The notes: generated by a model from the sequence alone, not told the origin. A stretch of 15,476 nt of DNA from Candidatus Nanopelagicales bacterium (GCA_025455985.1 JALOLM010000012.1:1-15476), one strand, 5' to 3'. Numbered from the stretch's first letter, positions 7,853-14,289 are shown. Program-made: numbers and translations.

Positions 7853-8662
7853 ATGGAGACCGACGGGAACGGCTGGGTCGCCTGCGGCTGTGGGCACCGG
7901 CACTGGGGCAAGCACGGGGCCGCTGGACTGTTCCTGCAAGTCGGCGATCAGGTGCTCGTCCAGTTGCGGCCGGGTTGGGCCCACCAGGGCGGCAGCTGGG
8001 CGATCCCCGGAGGTGCTCGTGACTCCCACGAGTCGGTGCTGACCGCTGCCATGCGGGAGGCACACGAGGAAGCCGCCATCCAGGCAGCGGATCTGACGGT
8101 CGAGGGGGTGCATCGCCTGCAGCACCCGGATTGGCGCTACGACACGGTGATCGCCACTGCCGCGCACAAACCCGAGGTGACCGAACACGCTGAGAGCGTG
8201 GAACTGCGCTGGGTGAGCGCCGACGATCTGCGCCACATGCACTTGCACCCGGGTTTTGCGCAGTCCCTGCCGGAGTTGTTACTGCCGCTCGTCACTGTGG
8301 TGGTGGATGCGGCCAACGTCGTCGGCAGTACCCCGGATGGCTGGTGGAACGACCGGGTGGGCGCAACGCGGCGGCTTGCCGACGACCTCGAAGAGATCGC
8401 CGGCAGTGTCGTGCAGCTCGATGGCCAGCAGGTGCTGGTCGGTGGTGTGGAACTGGTGGTGGAAGGTCAGGCAGTTGGCGCACCGGACACGGCCCTGGAC
8501 TCGCTGGTGTCCATCGTGCGGTCCGCCGGTGTCGGCGACGACATGGTCGTGGCCCGATCACGTAGCATTGGCCAGGCACTGGTCGTCACCAGTGATCGCG
8601 GGTTGCGTGCCAGGGTTGACAGGTCTGTAAGCGTCTCGCAGTTACGTACATGGATGGGCTGA
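7853..8662 (+). CDS. Nudix hydrolase fused to a NYN/YacP-like (PIN-fold) domain
   Basis: 269 residues with two domains. Residues about 1-140 are a Nudix hydrolase: CGCGHRHWGKHGAAGL near the start and a Nudix box at 54-76 with the required REAHEEA core, although the box Gly near its end is Ala. Nudix enzymes cleave nucleoside diphosphates linked to another group. Residues about 146-269 resemble the NYN/PIN-like ribonuclease fold: VVVDAANVVGS (149-159) with an early acidic residue, GWWNDR (163-168), a middle acidic stretch, and VTSDRGLRARV (245-255) with the late Asp. The PIN-like half also exists as a stand-alone actinobacterial protein usually labelled NTP pyrophosphohydrolase. The ATG sits 5 bases after the preceding stop with GAGGG just before it. 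The stop overlaps the next start by one base (TGATG). A role in nucleotide or RNA turnover is inferred. Confidence 0.85.
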   Translation: METDGNGWVACGCGHRHWGKHGAAGLFLQVGDQVLVQLRPGWAHQGGSWAIPGGARDSHESVLTAAMREAHEEAAIQAADLTVEGVHRLQHPDWRYDTVIATAAHKPEVTEHAESVELRWVSADDLRHMHLHPGFAQSLPELLLPLVTVVVDAANVVGSTPDGWWNDRVGATRRLADDLEEIAGSVVQLDGQQVLVGGVELVVEGQAVGAPDTALDSLVSIVRSAGVGDDMVVARSRSIGQALVVTSDRGLRARVDRSVSVSQLRTWMG

Positions 8663-9615
8663 TGACCGGCAGATATCTCGAGCGTTTCGCGTGGCTGTCC
8701 GTAGCCACCGGCATCGTCGTGCTGGCGCTCAAGACCTGGGCATGGCAGATCACCGGGTCGGTGGGGTTGCTGTCCGACGCACTGGAGTCCACCGTCAACA
8801 TCGGGGCCGCGCTGGTCGCAGTCTTCGCCCTGCGCGCGGCCAACCGCCCTGCCGACGCTGAACACCACTTCGGCCACGGCAAGGCTGAGTACCTGTCCGC
8901 GATGGTGGAGGGTTTCCTGATCCTGGCCGCTTCCGCGGCGATCATCGCCTCGGCGGTCAACCGGCTGTTGTCGCCGGAACCACTGGAGCAAGTGGGCGTG
9001 GGTCTGCTCATCTCGGTTCTGGCGTCGTGCCTCAATGGCGCGGTCGCGTTCATCCTGCTGCGGGTCGGCCGCGCTCACCGCTCGATGGTGCTCATCGCCG
9101 ACGGCAAACATCTGCTGACCGACGTCTGGACCTCTGCGGGCGTCGTGGTCGGGGTCGGGGCGGTGGCTGTCACGGGCTGGGTGAGGCTCGACCCGATCAT
9201 CGCTCTGCTGGTCGGCGCCAACATCTTGTGGACGGGCTGGGGCCTGCTGCGGGAATCGGTGTCCGGGTTACTCGACGAGCGACTCTCGGATGCCGACATC
9301 GCGCAGGTGGTTTCCGTGCTGGCGGCCCACGAGTCCCCGCAGGTCCACTTCCACGCGCTGCAAAGCAGAGCAGCCGGACGGCAGCGTTTCGTTTCCCTGC
9401 ACATGCTTGTGCCCGGTGTCACCAGCGTCCGGGATGCTCATGACCGCGCCCAGCAGATCGAGGACGAGATCGACGAACTGCTTCCCGGAACGGTGGTCAG
9501 CATCCACATCGAGCCGCTGGAGGATCCGCGGGCGTGGGACGACATCCCGCGCGGCGCCGAGCACCCGCTCAACCCTTCAGAGACGAGGTTCGGAGACGGG
9601 CCGGTCCCCGGATAA
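8662..9615 (+). CDS. Cation diffusion facilitator family transporter
   Basis: CDF transporter that exports divalent metal (zinc, iron, manganese or similar) across the cytoplasmic membrane in exchange for protons. 317 residues with about six hydrophobic helices (near 9-29, 33-58, 80-99, 111-133, 150-172, 175-197) and a cytoplasmic C-terminal domain. SVGLLSDALESTVN (33-46) is the TM2 metal-site region, with Asp 39 present but Asn where many CDFs have a second Asp. HHFGHGKAEY (68-77) is the conserved loop, and HLLTD (150-154) the TM5 HxxxD pair. I chose the ATG overlapping the Nudix stop; another in-frame ATG lies 12 bases upstream and cannot be excluded. The 3' end overlaps the convergent kinase gene by 39 bp. 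Metal specificity is unclear. Confidence 0.93.
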   Translation: MTGRYLERFAWLSVATGIVVLALKTWAWQITGSVGLLSDALESTVNIGAALVAVFALRAANRPADAEHHFGHGKAEYLSAMVEGFLILAASAAIIASAVNRLLSPEPLEQVGVGLLISVLASCLNGAVAFILLRVGRAHRSMVLIADGKHLLTDVWTSAGVVVGVGAVAVTGWVRLDPIIALLVGANILWTGWGLLRESVSGLLDERLSDADIAQVVSVLAAHESPQVHFHALQSRAAGRQRFVSLHMLVPGVTSVRDAHDRAQQIEDEIDELLPGTVVSIHIEPLEDPRAWDDIPRGAEHPLNPSETRFGDGPVPG

Positions 9616-10281
9616 CCACGGGTGGCGGCCCTGCTCCCACAGGTCGTGCTGCGTACCCCAGGTGTCGAGGTAGATGGCCGCGCGACGATCCAGTTCTTCC
9701 GCTGTTGGCGTGGATCGTCGCAGGGCCTTCACCACCTCGGGTGCGCAGTTCGCATTCAGCGCCGACCAGTCCATGGCCGGGTCGGCTAGCGCTGCCCCAT
9801 CCCAGTCGATGACCGCCACGAGGTCTCCGTCGGTGCTCACCAGCAGGTTGCCCGCGCTGAGGTCCCCGTGGACCAGCGTGGTGGTCACCTCTGCGGCGGT
9901 GACGGCGGCGAGGTCACACGCAGGGTTGTCTGCCACGAGCGCGAGGACCTCCCACAACGTTGCCCATCGTGGCCCTTCGGCCTGCCAATCAACCAGCGTC
10001 CGCATATGTGCGGCGAATTCAGCCAGTTGGGCACCGAGTCGGTGCTGTGCCGTGGGCGACAACTCGGTCTCCATCACGGGCGTGCCGCTGCAACGTTCCA
10101 TCACCAGATGCACCGGCGGCTGCTCGTGAACGGACAGGATCGCCGGAACCGGCAGCCCGGCTCGGCGGGCGGCCTCCTGCCGGTGCGCAATGACCAGAAG
10201 GTCCTGCTGATCGTGCGTTTGCAGGGGATAGCGGCGGACGACATGGGTGTCGAAGACGATCCGGTTGCGATTGGTCCGCAT
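9577..10281 (-). CDS. Small APH-fold phosphotransferase (aminoglycoside/choline/homoserine kinase-like)
   Basis: A 234-residue kinase-like protein, shorter than the APH-fold protein at 6173. VVRRYPL (14-20) and a nearby Glu suggest a reduced N-lobe. LVMERCSGTPV (59-69) is the hinge. HGDLSAGNLL (138-147) is a complete catalytic loop, and VIDWDGA (157-163) carries the metal-binding Asp. All catalytic residues look intact, so it is probably active on a small hydroxylated metabolite, but the substrate is unknown and resistance is not implied. The ATG start gives an N-terminus fitting the fold; an in-frame TTG 54 bases upstream lacks a ribosome binding site. AAGAAT lies six bases before the ATG, so a leaderless start is possible. 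It is divergent from the ribbon-helix-helix gene, 64 bp away, and its 3' end runs 39 bp into the CDF gene. Confidence 0.85.
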   Translation of the reverse strand: MRTNRNRIVFDTHVVRRYPLQTHDQQDLLVIAHRQEAARRAGLPVPAILSVHEQPPVHLVMERCSGTPVMETELSPTAQHRLGAQLAEFAAHMRTLVDWQAEGPRWATLWEVLALVADNPACDLAAVTAAEVTTTLVHGDLSAGNLLVSTDGDLVAVIDWDGAALADPAMDWSALNANCAPEVVKALRRSTPTAEELDRRAAIYLDTWGTQHDLWEQGRHPWLSGDRPVSEPRL

Positions 10282-10330
10282 GCCCTGATTCTTCTCGTGG
10301 CGAACCGCGCTGGTCAGACAGGGGAGGCTG

Positions 10331-10354
10331 TGCAAGCATGATTACATGCTTACA
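10331..10354. promoter_or_regulatory. Palindromic operator candidate over a start codon
   Basis: AAGCATG (10334-10340) and CATGCTT (10345-10351) are perfect inverted copies around ATTA. After one mismatch, TG and CA extend the symmetry to 24 bp. It covers the start codon and predicted -10 region of the ribbon-helix-helix gene and lies in the short gap shared with the divergent kinase. Autoregulation by the encoded protein is the simplest reading, but binding is untested. Confidence 0.6.
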
Positions 10355-10831
10355 GAACAACAGATAGAGCAATGGTTGACAGGTCGGATGGGGGACTGGT
10401 TCGAGGATTTCGAAGTGGTGGTTGACCGCGAGGAGATCACCATCATCGGCCGGCTACCGGCTGAGGGCCTCGACGACCCCACCGCAGCGGCAGGACGCAT
10501 TGCACGCTTCCGGGAGGAGACCCGCGAGCAGCGCATCGCCGTCGCGCGCGAACTCGAGCATGCGACCGGGCGCAAGGTCGCCTGGGGTGCGCGGTGCGCG
10601 GAAGCCGAGAAGATGTTCACGCGGCTGAGCGTTCCGGTGATGACCAGGCTGCGGCAGGAGGACAGAATCGTGCTGGACACCCTGGTCGCAGCCTCCGTGG
10701 CGCGTTCGCGTTCGGATGCCCTGGCTTGGTGTGTGCGACTGGTTGGTCAGCACCAGGCCGACTGGCTGGCCCAATTGCAGCAGGCCATGGAGTCCGTACA
10801 GACAGTGCGCGATCAGGGACCCAAACCCTGA
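10346..10831 (+). CDS. Conserved hypothetical protein with ribbon-helix-helix-like C-terminal region
   Basis: 161 residues. The N-terminal part is acidic and mixed (EVVVDREEITIIGRLP, 23-38) and looks like a small beta domain of unknown role. It is followed by a charged helix (about 48-75). Residues about 98-136 have a ribbon-helix-helix-like pattern: VMTRLRQEDRIVLDTLVAA, then VARSRSDALAWCVRLV, with the alternating strand and ARSRSDA turn seen in MetJ/Arc-like DNA-binding proteins. The ATG has no Shine-Dalgarno and lies inside a 24-bp palindrome, with AAGCAT six bases upstream as a weak -10, so a leaderless message is likely. The gene may regulate itself and the divergent kinase. I recognise the general type, not a named family; the DNA-binding call rests on pattern only. 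Confidence 0.75.
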   Translation: MLTEQQIEQWLTGRMGDWFEDFEVVVDREEITIIGRLPAEGLDDPTAAAGRIARFREETREQRIAVARELEHATGRKVAWGARCAEAEKMFTRLSVPVMTRLRQEDRIVLDTLVAASVARSRSDALAWCVRLVGQHQADWLAQLQQAMESVQTVRDQGPKP

Positions 10832-10842
10832 CCCTGGACGGA

Positions 10843-10848
10843 TAAGTT
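10843..10848 (+). promoter_or_regulatory. -10 box (TAAGTT) for leaderless secreted-protein gene
   Basis: TAAGTT fits TANNNT and is followed by seven bases and then the GTG at 10856. This spacing favours that GTG over a TTG nine bases upstream that overlaps the box. No -35 box was recognised. Confidence 0.4.
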
Positions 10849-10855
10849 GAGCACT

Positions 10856-11518
10856 GTGCGAGCGGTGCTCTGTGGTGTGGTGTCGGTGCTGGTGATGGCA
10901 TCACCGGCCCACGCCGGCAGCGGCTCCAGCAACGGTGTGACCGTGGCCGTCGAGGATGTGGTCTGGTCCGGCTACGACTGTGTGACGCATCCGGTCTCGG
11001 TCAGCGTCGATGCTGCCGATCACATCGGCTGGGTGTTGGCGGTGCAAGCCGGCCCCACCGGACGGCAGCGGCTGGATTCGACCGCTTTCATCGGAGTGGG
11101 CCCTTCGGTGACATCGGGAGGCCTTCTGCTCTGTCCGGCCGACAGCGCAGGTCCCTGGACCGTCAATGTCAGCGGGCGAGTGGGATTGACCACTCAGACG
11201 AACTTCGCGGTCGGCTTCAACGTCTCGAAGGCTCCCACTGCCACGACGCTGGAGTCCGCCCGGCGCACTGAGGTGGGCACTAAGGTCCGCGGTGATGTGA
11301 GCGCGGGAACGTGGTCCGGACGAGCCGGAGTGAGAGTCAAGGGGCGCAAGAACGGCCGGTGGGTGGTACTGGGTCACACCTATCCGAGAAAGGACGGCCG
11401 GTTCCGGTTCGTGACGCCGAAATCTGTCAGCAGGGTCAGGGTGGACTACTTGGGGGACGACGTCACGCAACCAAGCAGTGCCGGGCCGCGGCGGATCAGT
11501 ACCAGTTCTTCGCGGTGA
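10856..11518 (+). CDS. Secreted beta-rich protein, unknown function
   Basis: 220 residues with a Sec-type signal peptide: one Arg, a hydrophobic core (4-15) and ASPAHA with cleavage expected after residue 20. The mature protein is Val, Ser, Thr and Gly rich with alternating strand patterns. Two cysteines, C42 and C93, could form an extracellular disulfide in the first domain (about 25-125). The second half (about 131-215) contains VRVKGRKNGRWVVLGHTYP, then DGRFRF and VRVDYLGDD, typical of Ig-like beta-sandwich domains of actinobacterial surface proteins. No catalytic motif was seen. GTG is chosen because TAAGTT precedes it by seven bases; TTG three codons earlier is the alternative. The last 23 bases overlap the convergent transglycosylase-like gene, whose beta domain is similar in style. 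Adhesion or wall binding is possible but unproven. Confidence 0.75.
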   Translation: MRAVLCGVVSVLVMASPAHAGSGSSNGVTVAVEDVVWSGYDCVTHPVSVSVDAADHIGWVLAVQAGPTGRQRLDSTAFIGVGPSVTSGGLLLCPADSAGPWTVNVSGRVGLTTQTNFAVGFNVSKAPTATTLESARRTEVGTKVRGDVSAGTWSGRAGVRVKGRKNGRWVVLGHTYPRKDGRFRFVTPKSVSRVRVDYLGDDVTQPSSAGPRRISTSSSR

Positions 11519-12263
11519 AGTGCGCCCAGGCCCCCTTGGGATCGGCGTAGCGGCCCTTGATGTACGAGGCGCCCCAGCGGATCTGGGTCTGCGGGTTGGT
11601 GCGCCAGTCGGCTCCCGCGGTCGCCATCTTGTCCCCGGGGAGGGCCTGCGGGATGCCCGTGGCGCCAGAACTGGGGTTCACCGCTAGATGGTTCCAGCCG
11701 GACTCGCGGGTCCACAGCTGCTCGAGGGCCAGCCACTGGTCGTCGCCCCACCCGTAGGTGTTGAGGATGTACACCCGCGCATAGGCCTTGTTGGCTTCGA
11801 TCTGCGAGGTCGTGATCGCCGGGAACGGTGGGGTGGTCGACTCGGTCTCGGCCGATTGCACGGCGAACGTCTTGATGCCTGATCGGACCTTCTTGTGGTT
11901 CTCAGTGGCAGGGACGAAGACCCGCCAGCGGTTCCGGTCGGGTGCGACCTGCATGGACACGCGCACCTTGCCTTCGGTGTCTGTCGTGCGGGTCTTGGCC
12001 GTCACCCAGGTCGTGCCGTCGCTGCTGTACTGAACCTCAACTTTGCGCGGAGTGCCCCCGATGACCTGCAGACGGTTGCGGTGCACTGTGCCGTCGGTGG
12101 TCGTGCGCACGGCGGCCTTGAAACCCTTCAAGGTGGTCGCTTCGCGGACAGGCTTCGTGGTGACCTCCTGGAACGGATCCGCAGGTGGGGTGTCGGCCAT
12201 CACAGGGGCCGCCAAGGCGCCGGTACAGACCGCTAGGGCCCCGGCCACCGCCATCACGCGCAT
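11496..12263 (-). CDS. Secreted lytic transglycosylase-like protein with beta-sandwich domain
   Basis: 255 residues. Signal peptide 1-23 (MRVMAVAG start, Ala-rich core, cleavage near VMA-DT). Residues about 41-135 form a beta-rich domain with VEVQYSSDGTTWVTAKTRTT. Residues about 150-255 are a transglycosylase-like module: QWLALEQLWTRESGWNHLA holds the expected catalytic Glu 187, then SGATGIPQALPG and IRWGASYIKGRYADPKGAW to the C-terminus. These modules cleave or bind peptidoglycan and are common in actinobacterial resuscitation and wall-remodelling proteins. The ATG is set by GGAG six bases upstream and by the signal peptide; an in-frame extension of 27 residues hides the signal. A 17-bp-spaced promoter and a possible CRP/GlxR site lie upstream. 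It converges on the secreted-protein gene with a 23-bp overlap. Confidence 0.88.
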   Translation of the reverse strand: MRVMAVAGALAVCTGALAAPVMADTPPADPFQEVTTKPVREATTLKGFKAAVRTTTDGTVHRNRLQVIGGTPRKVEVQYSSDGTTWVTAKTRTTDTEGKVRVSMQVAPDRNRWRVFVPATENHKKVRSGIKTFAVQSAETESTTPPFPAITTSQIEANKAYARVYILNTYGWGDDQWLALEQLWTRESGWNHLAVNPSSGATGIPQALPGDKMATAGADWRTNPQTQIRWGASYIKGRYADPKGAWAHFTAKNWY

Positions 12264-12283
12264 TTCGCACTCCACGTCGCTGG

Positions 12284-12312
12284 ACGTTATCGGTCGATGG
12301 TTGAGCAAGCAA
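12284..12312 (-). promoter_or_regulatory. Promoter (-35 TTGCTT, -10 TAACGT) for the transglycosylase-like gene
   Basis: On the minus strand TTGCTT (12312-12307) is followed by exactly 17 bases and TAACGT (12289-12284). The transcript would start near 12277 and carry GGAG in a short leader before the ATG at 12263. The -10 matches TANNNT and the -35 is partial. Confidence 0.5.
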
Positions 12313-12321
12313 CCGAACCAC

Positions 12322-12337
12322 TGTGACATAACCCACA
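12322..12337. promoter_or_regulatory. CRP/GlxR-like operator candidate
   Basis: TGTGA, six bases, CCACA: nine of ten specified bases match the actinobacterial CRP/GlxR consensus TGTGA-N6-TCACA. Its centre is about 52 bp upstream of the predicted start of the transglycosylase-like gene and about 108 bp from khtT. CRP/GlxR control of rpf-type wall genes is known in mycobacteria and corynebacteria. The regulator itself is not in the window. Confidence 0.4.
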
Positions 12338-12402
12338 TCGGCATGTCCGGTCGCGGAGTTGAGGTGCCGGAGCTCGTGGTCGGGTGATCCGGGCATCAAA
12401 CA

Positions 12403-12431
12403 TTCGACCGATGCTCGCGGTGGGGCACGAT
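12403..12431 (+). promoter_or_regulatory. Promoter candidate (-35 TTCGAC, -10 CACGAT) for khtTU
   Basis: TTCGAC, 17 bases, CACGAT, then six bases to the khtT ATG, giving a leaderless transcript. The -10 departs from TANNNT at its first base. GGGGAC just before the ATG could instead act as a weak ribosome binding site. Confidence 0.35.
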
Positions 12432-12437
12432 GGGGAC

Positions 12438-12923
12438 ATGGAGGTCACTGAAACGCTGCTGCCCGGAGTTGGCATCCGCTACGAGTTCGTCACCGCGCAG
12501 GGTCAGCACCTCGGTGTGATCGTGTATCGCGATGGTGGGTCGCAGATCATCGAGTACGCCCAGGCAGATCCCGACGCCGCCTCGACGTTGTCGCTGTTGA
12601 CCCAGGAAGAAGGAGAGGTCATCTCCGAGATTCTCGGGGCGCCGCGGTTCGCGCGGAAACTGGCCGATCTCACCCGGGAGATCCCCGGACTGCACACGGA
12701 GAAGATCCGGGTGCCGGCCACGTCACCGTTCGTCGGCAGGAGCTTGGGCGAGACCCACTGCCGCACCCTCACCGGGGCCAGCATCGTCGCACTCGTGCGG
12801 GGCGAAGAGGTGGTCTCGTCGCCATCGCCGGAACAGGTCCTGCTGGCAGGCGACATCCTGGTCGTGATCGGAACCTCGTCGGGTGTGCTGAAGGTGCACT
12901 CGCTGCTGCAGAACACCAGCTGA
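12438..12923 (+). CDS. khtT: KhtT-like regulatory subunit of potassium/proton antiporter (RCK_C domain)
   Basis: 161 residues, close to the usual KhtT length. Peripheral cytoplasmic subunit that gates the KhtU antiporter in response to ligand and pH in the family. Residues 1-80 form the N-terminal KhtT-like domain (EVTETLLPGVGIRYEF at the start). Residues about 85-157 are an RCK_C/TrkA_C domain: IRVPATSPFVGRSLGE (90-105), IVALVRGEEVVSSPSPEQVL, then GDILVVIGT (138-146). An in-frame codon 54 bases upstream would add an unrelated leader, so the ATG giving the MEVTE start is preferred. The stop overlaps the khtU start (TGATG), as expected for subunits made in equal amounts. A KhtS-like third gene is not seen here. 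Confidence 0.9.
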   Translation: MEVTETLLPGVGIRYEFVTAQGQHLGVIVYRDGGSQIIEYAQADPDAASTLSLLTQEEGEVISEILGAPRFARKLADLTREIPGLHTEKIRVPATSPFVGRSLGETHCRTLTGASIVALVRGEEVVSSPSPEQVLLAGDILVVIGTSSGVLKVHSLLQNTS

Positions 12924-14089
12924 TGAAGGGCGAGCCGGCCTTCCTGATCGAGCTCGGATTCCTGCTCATCCTGCTCGGACTCTCGGGCGCGCTCGCCCTG
13001 CGCATCGGACTGTCCACGGCGCCGTTGTTCTTGCTCGCAGGGCTGGTGATCGCCGAGGGCGGTCCCGTGGAAATCAGCGCGGCTGGCCCTTTCTTGGACG
13101 CTGCGGCGGCAGTCGGTGTGGTGTTGCTGATGCTGGCCCTCGGTCTGGAGTTCTCGGCCGAGGAGTTCACCGCGTCGATCCGCCGCCATGCGCCCAGCGG
13201 CGTCGTGGACTTCGCTCTCAACGCCCCACCGGGCTTCATCATGGGTCTGGCCTTGGGTATGGACCTCCCCGCGTGTGCGGCCCTGGCAGGAATCACGTGG
13301 GTGTCGTCGTCGGGAATCGTGGCCAAGGTCATGGGCGATCTCGGGCGCCTCGGCAACCGGGAGAGTCCGGCGGTTTTGTCGATTCTGGTACTCGAAGACG
13401 TGGCGATGGCCGCCTACCTGCCGGTTCTGGGGGTCGCACTGGTGGGCGGGGGCCTGCTGGCTGGCGGTGTTGGTGCGGTCGCTGCAGTGGTGGCCGTGAT
13501 CGGCGTGATCGTGCTCGCCCAGCGGGGCGAGCGACTGGCTGAACGGCTCATCAACCACGAGGACGACGAGCAGGTGCTTCTGCGGGTGCTGGGCCTGACT
13601 TTGCTCGTGGCCGGTGTGGCGGAGATGGCAGGGGTGTCTTCGGCCGTGGGCGCGTTCCTTGTGGGCCTGGCGATCCCGGCAGGTGCCGCGACGAGGGCGC
13701 GGCGAGTCATGGCACCGCTGAGGGATCTCTTCGCGGCCGTGTTCTTCCTCGCGTTCGCCAGTCAGACCACGCTGTCGTCCATCCCGGGGGTGCTGCCGCA
13801 AGCTCTGCTGCTCGCCGTCGTCACCGCACTCACGAAGGTCGTGACCGGGTGGTACGCCGCGGGGAGACAAGGTGCGGCGGCCAAGGGCCGGATGCGTGCG
13901 GGGACAGTTCTGATCGCCAGGGGTGAGTTCAGCGTGGTGATCGCGGGTCTAGCTGTGAGTGCGGGTTTCGCCGATGTCGGACCGCTGGCGACCACCTATG
14001 TGCTGCTGATGGCCGTCAGTGGCCCGATCATCACGCGATTTGCCGATACCCTGGCGCGGCCCTGGGTGCCGGCGCCGGTTCGGGGCTGA
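12923..14089 (+). CDS. khtU: KhtU-like monovalent cation/proton antiporter (CPA2 family)
   Basis: 388-residue membrane antiporter of the CPA2 family, predicted to expel K+ (possibly Na+ or NH4+) in exchange for protons across the cytoplasmic membrane. About 11-13 hydrophobic segments span the protein. LLMLALGLEFS (68-78), ITWVSSSGIVAK (124-135) and LVLEDVAM (155-162) are the conserved core, with the acidic pair E158/D159 in the ion-binding region. AFLVGLAIP and a C-terminal RGEFSVVIAGLA block are also typical. It has no C-terminal RCK domain; that role is supplied by KhtT, overlapping by one base at the start. The pair probably serves pH or potassium homeostasis. The gene ends 9 bp before the convergent small RiPP-like ORF. 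Exact ion specificity is not visible. Confidence 0.93.
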   Translation: MKGEPAFLIELGFLLILLGLSGALALRIGLSTAPLFLLAGLVIAEGGPVEISAAGPFLDAAAAVGVVLLMLALGLEFSAEEFTASIRRHAPSGVVDFALNAPPGFIMGLALGMDLPACAALAGITWVSSSGIVAKVMGDLGRLGNRESPAVLSILVLEDVAMAAYLPVLGVALVGGGLLAGGVGAVAAVVAVIGVIVLAQRGERLAERLINHEDDEQVLLRVLGLTLLVAGVAEMAGVSSAVGAFLVGLAIPAGAATRARRVMAPLRDLFAAVFFLAFASQTTLSSIPGVLPQALLLAVVTALTKVVTGWYAAGRQGAAAKGRMRAGTVLIARGEFSVVIAGLAVSAGFADVGPLATTYVLLMAVSGPIITRFADTLARPWVPAPVRG

Positions 14090-14098
14090 CCTGCGGTC

Positions 14099-14212
14099 CT
14101 ACTCCGAGACCGCCTCGAACTGCTCGACGCCGTCGCCGAGGTGCTCAAGGGTGCTGCTGGTCGCCAGTTCGTCGGTTCCGAGGTCGAAGACCTCCGGGGG
14201 TGTGTACGCCAT
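14099..14212 (-). CDS. 37-residue peptide with lasso-type leader motif, candidate RiPP precursor
   Basis: A very short ORF that I consider real because AGGAAAGG lies eight bases before its ATG. The peptide begins MAYTPPEVFDLG. Y3, P6, V8 and G12 match the YxxPxLxxxG leader motif of lasso peptides (Val for Leu), which the RiPP recognition element binds. T18 sits six residues after G12, as the penultimate leader Thr does in lasso precursors. Cleavage after S19 would leave an 18-residue core from S20 with D27 at position 8, a suitable spot for the ring-closing acidic residue; the core is acidic and lacks Cys and Lys. No cyclase, protease or RRE gene is in the window, so the precursor would be orphan or served from elsewhere. 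It is downstream of a GNAT gene on the same strand. Alternatives: another RiPP class or a short regulatory peptide. Confidence 0.6.
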   Translation of the reverse strand: MAYTPPEVFDLGTDELATSSTLEHLGDGVEQFEAVSE

Positions 14213-14220
14213 GGTTGTTG

Positions 14221-14228
14221 CCTTTCCT
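14221..14228 (-). promoter_or_regulatory. Ribosome binding site AGGAAAGG of the small RiPP-like gene
   Basis: Purine-rich AGGAAAGG eight bases before the ATG on the minus strand. It is the main evidence that the 37-residue ORF is translated, since several neighbours have no such site. Confidence 0.65.
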
Positions 14229-14289
14229 GTGTCCTGTTGGCCTCCAGCCCCATGAGTTCATGTCGTGCGCACCCGTGCCAAGCCTTACT

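Noticed and set aside
9577..10281. Antibiotic resistance aminoglycoside phosphotransferase
   Set aside because: Only the general APH fold motifs are shared; nothing specific to known resistance enzymes is visible.
10282..10335. TTG start extending the small kinase by 18 residues
   Set aside because: No ribosome binding site, rare start codon, and the extra residues do not look like part of the kinase fold.
10376..10381. Consensus TTGACA -35 box
   Set aside because: It lies inside the ribbon-helix-helix coding region and no -10 box follows at normal spacing.
12503..13870. Minus-strand open frame of 455 codons
   Set aside because: Antisense shadow of khtT and khtU, rich in His, Arg and Gln with no recognisable domain.
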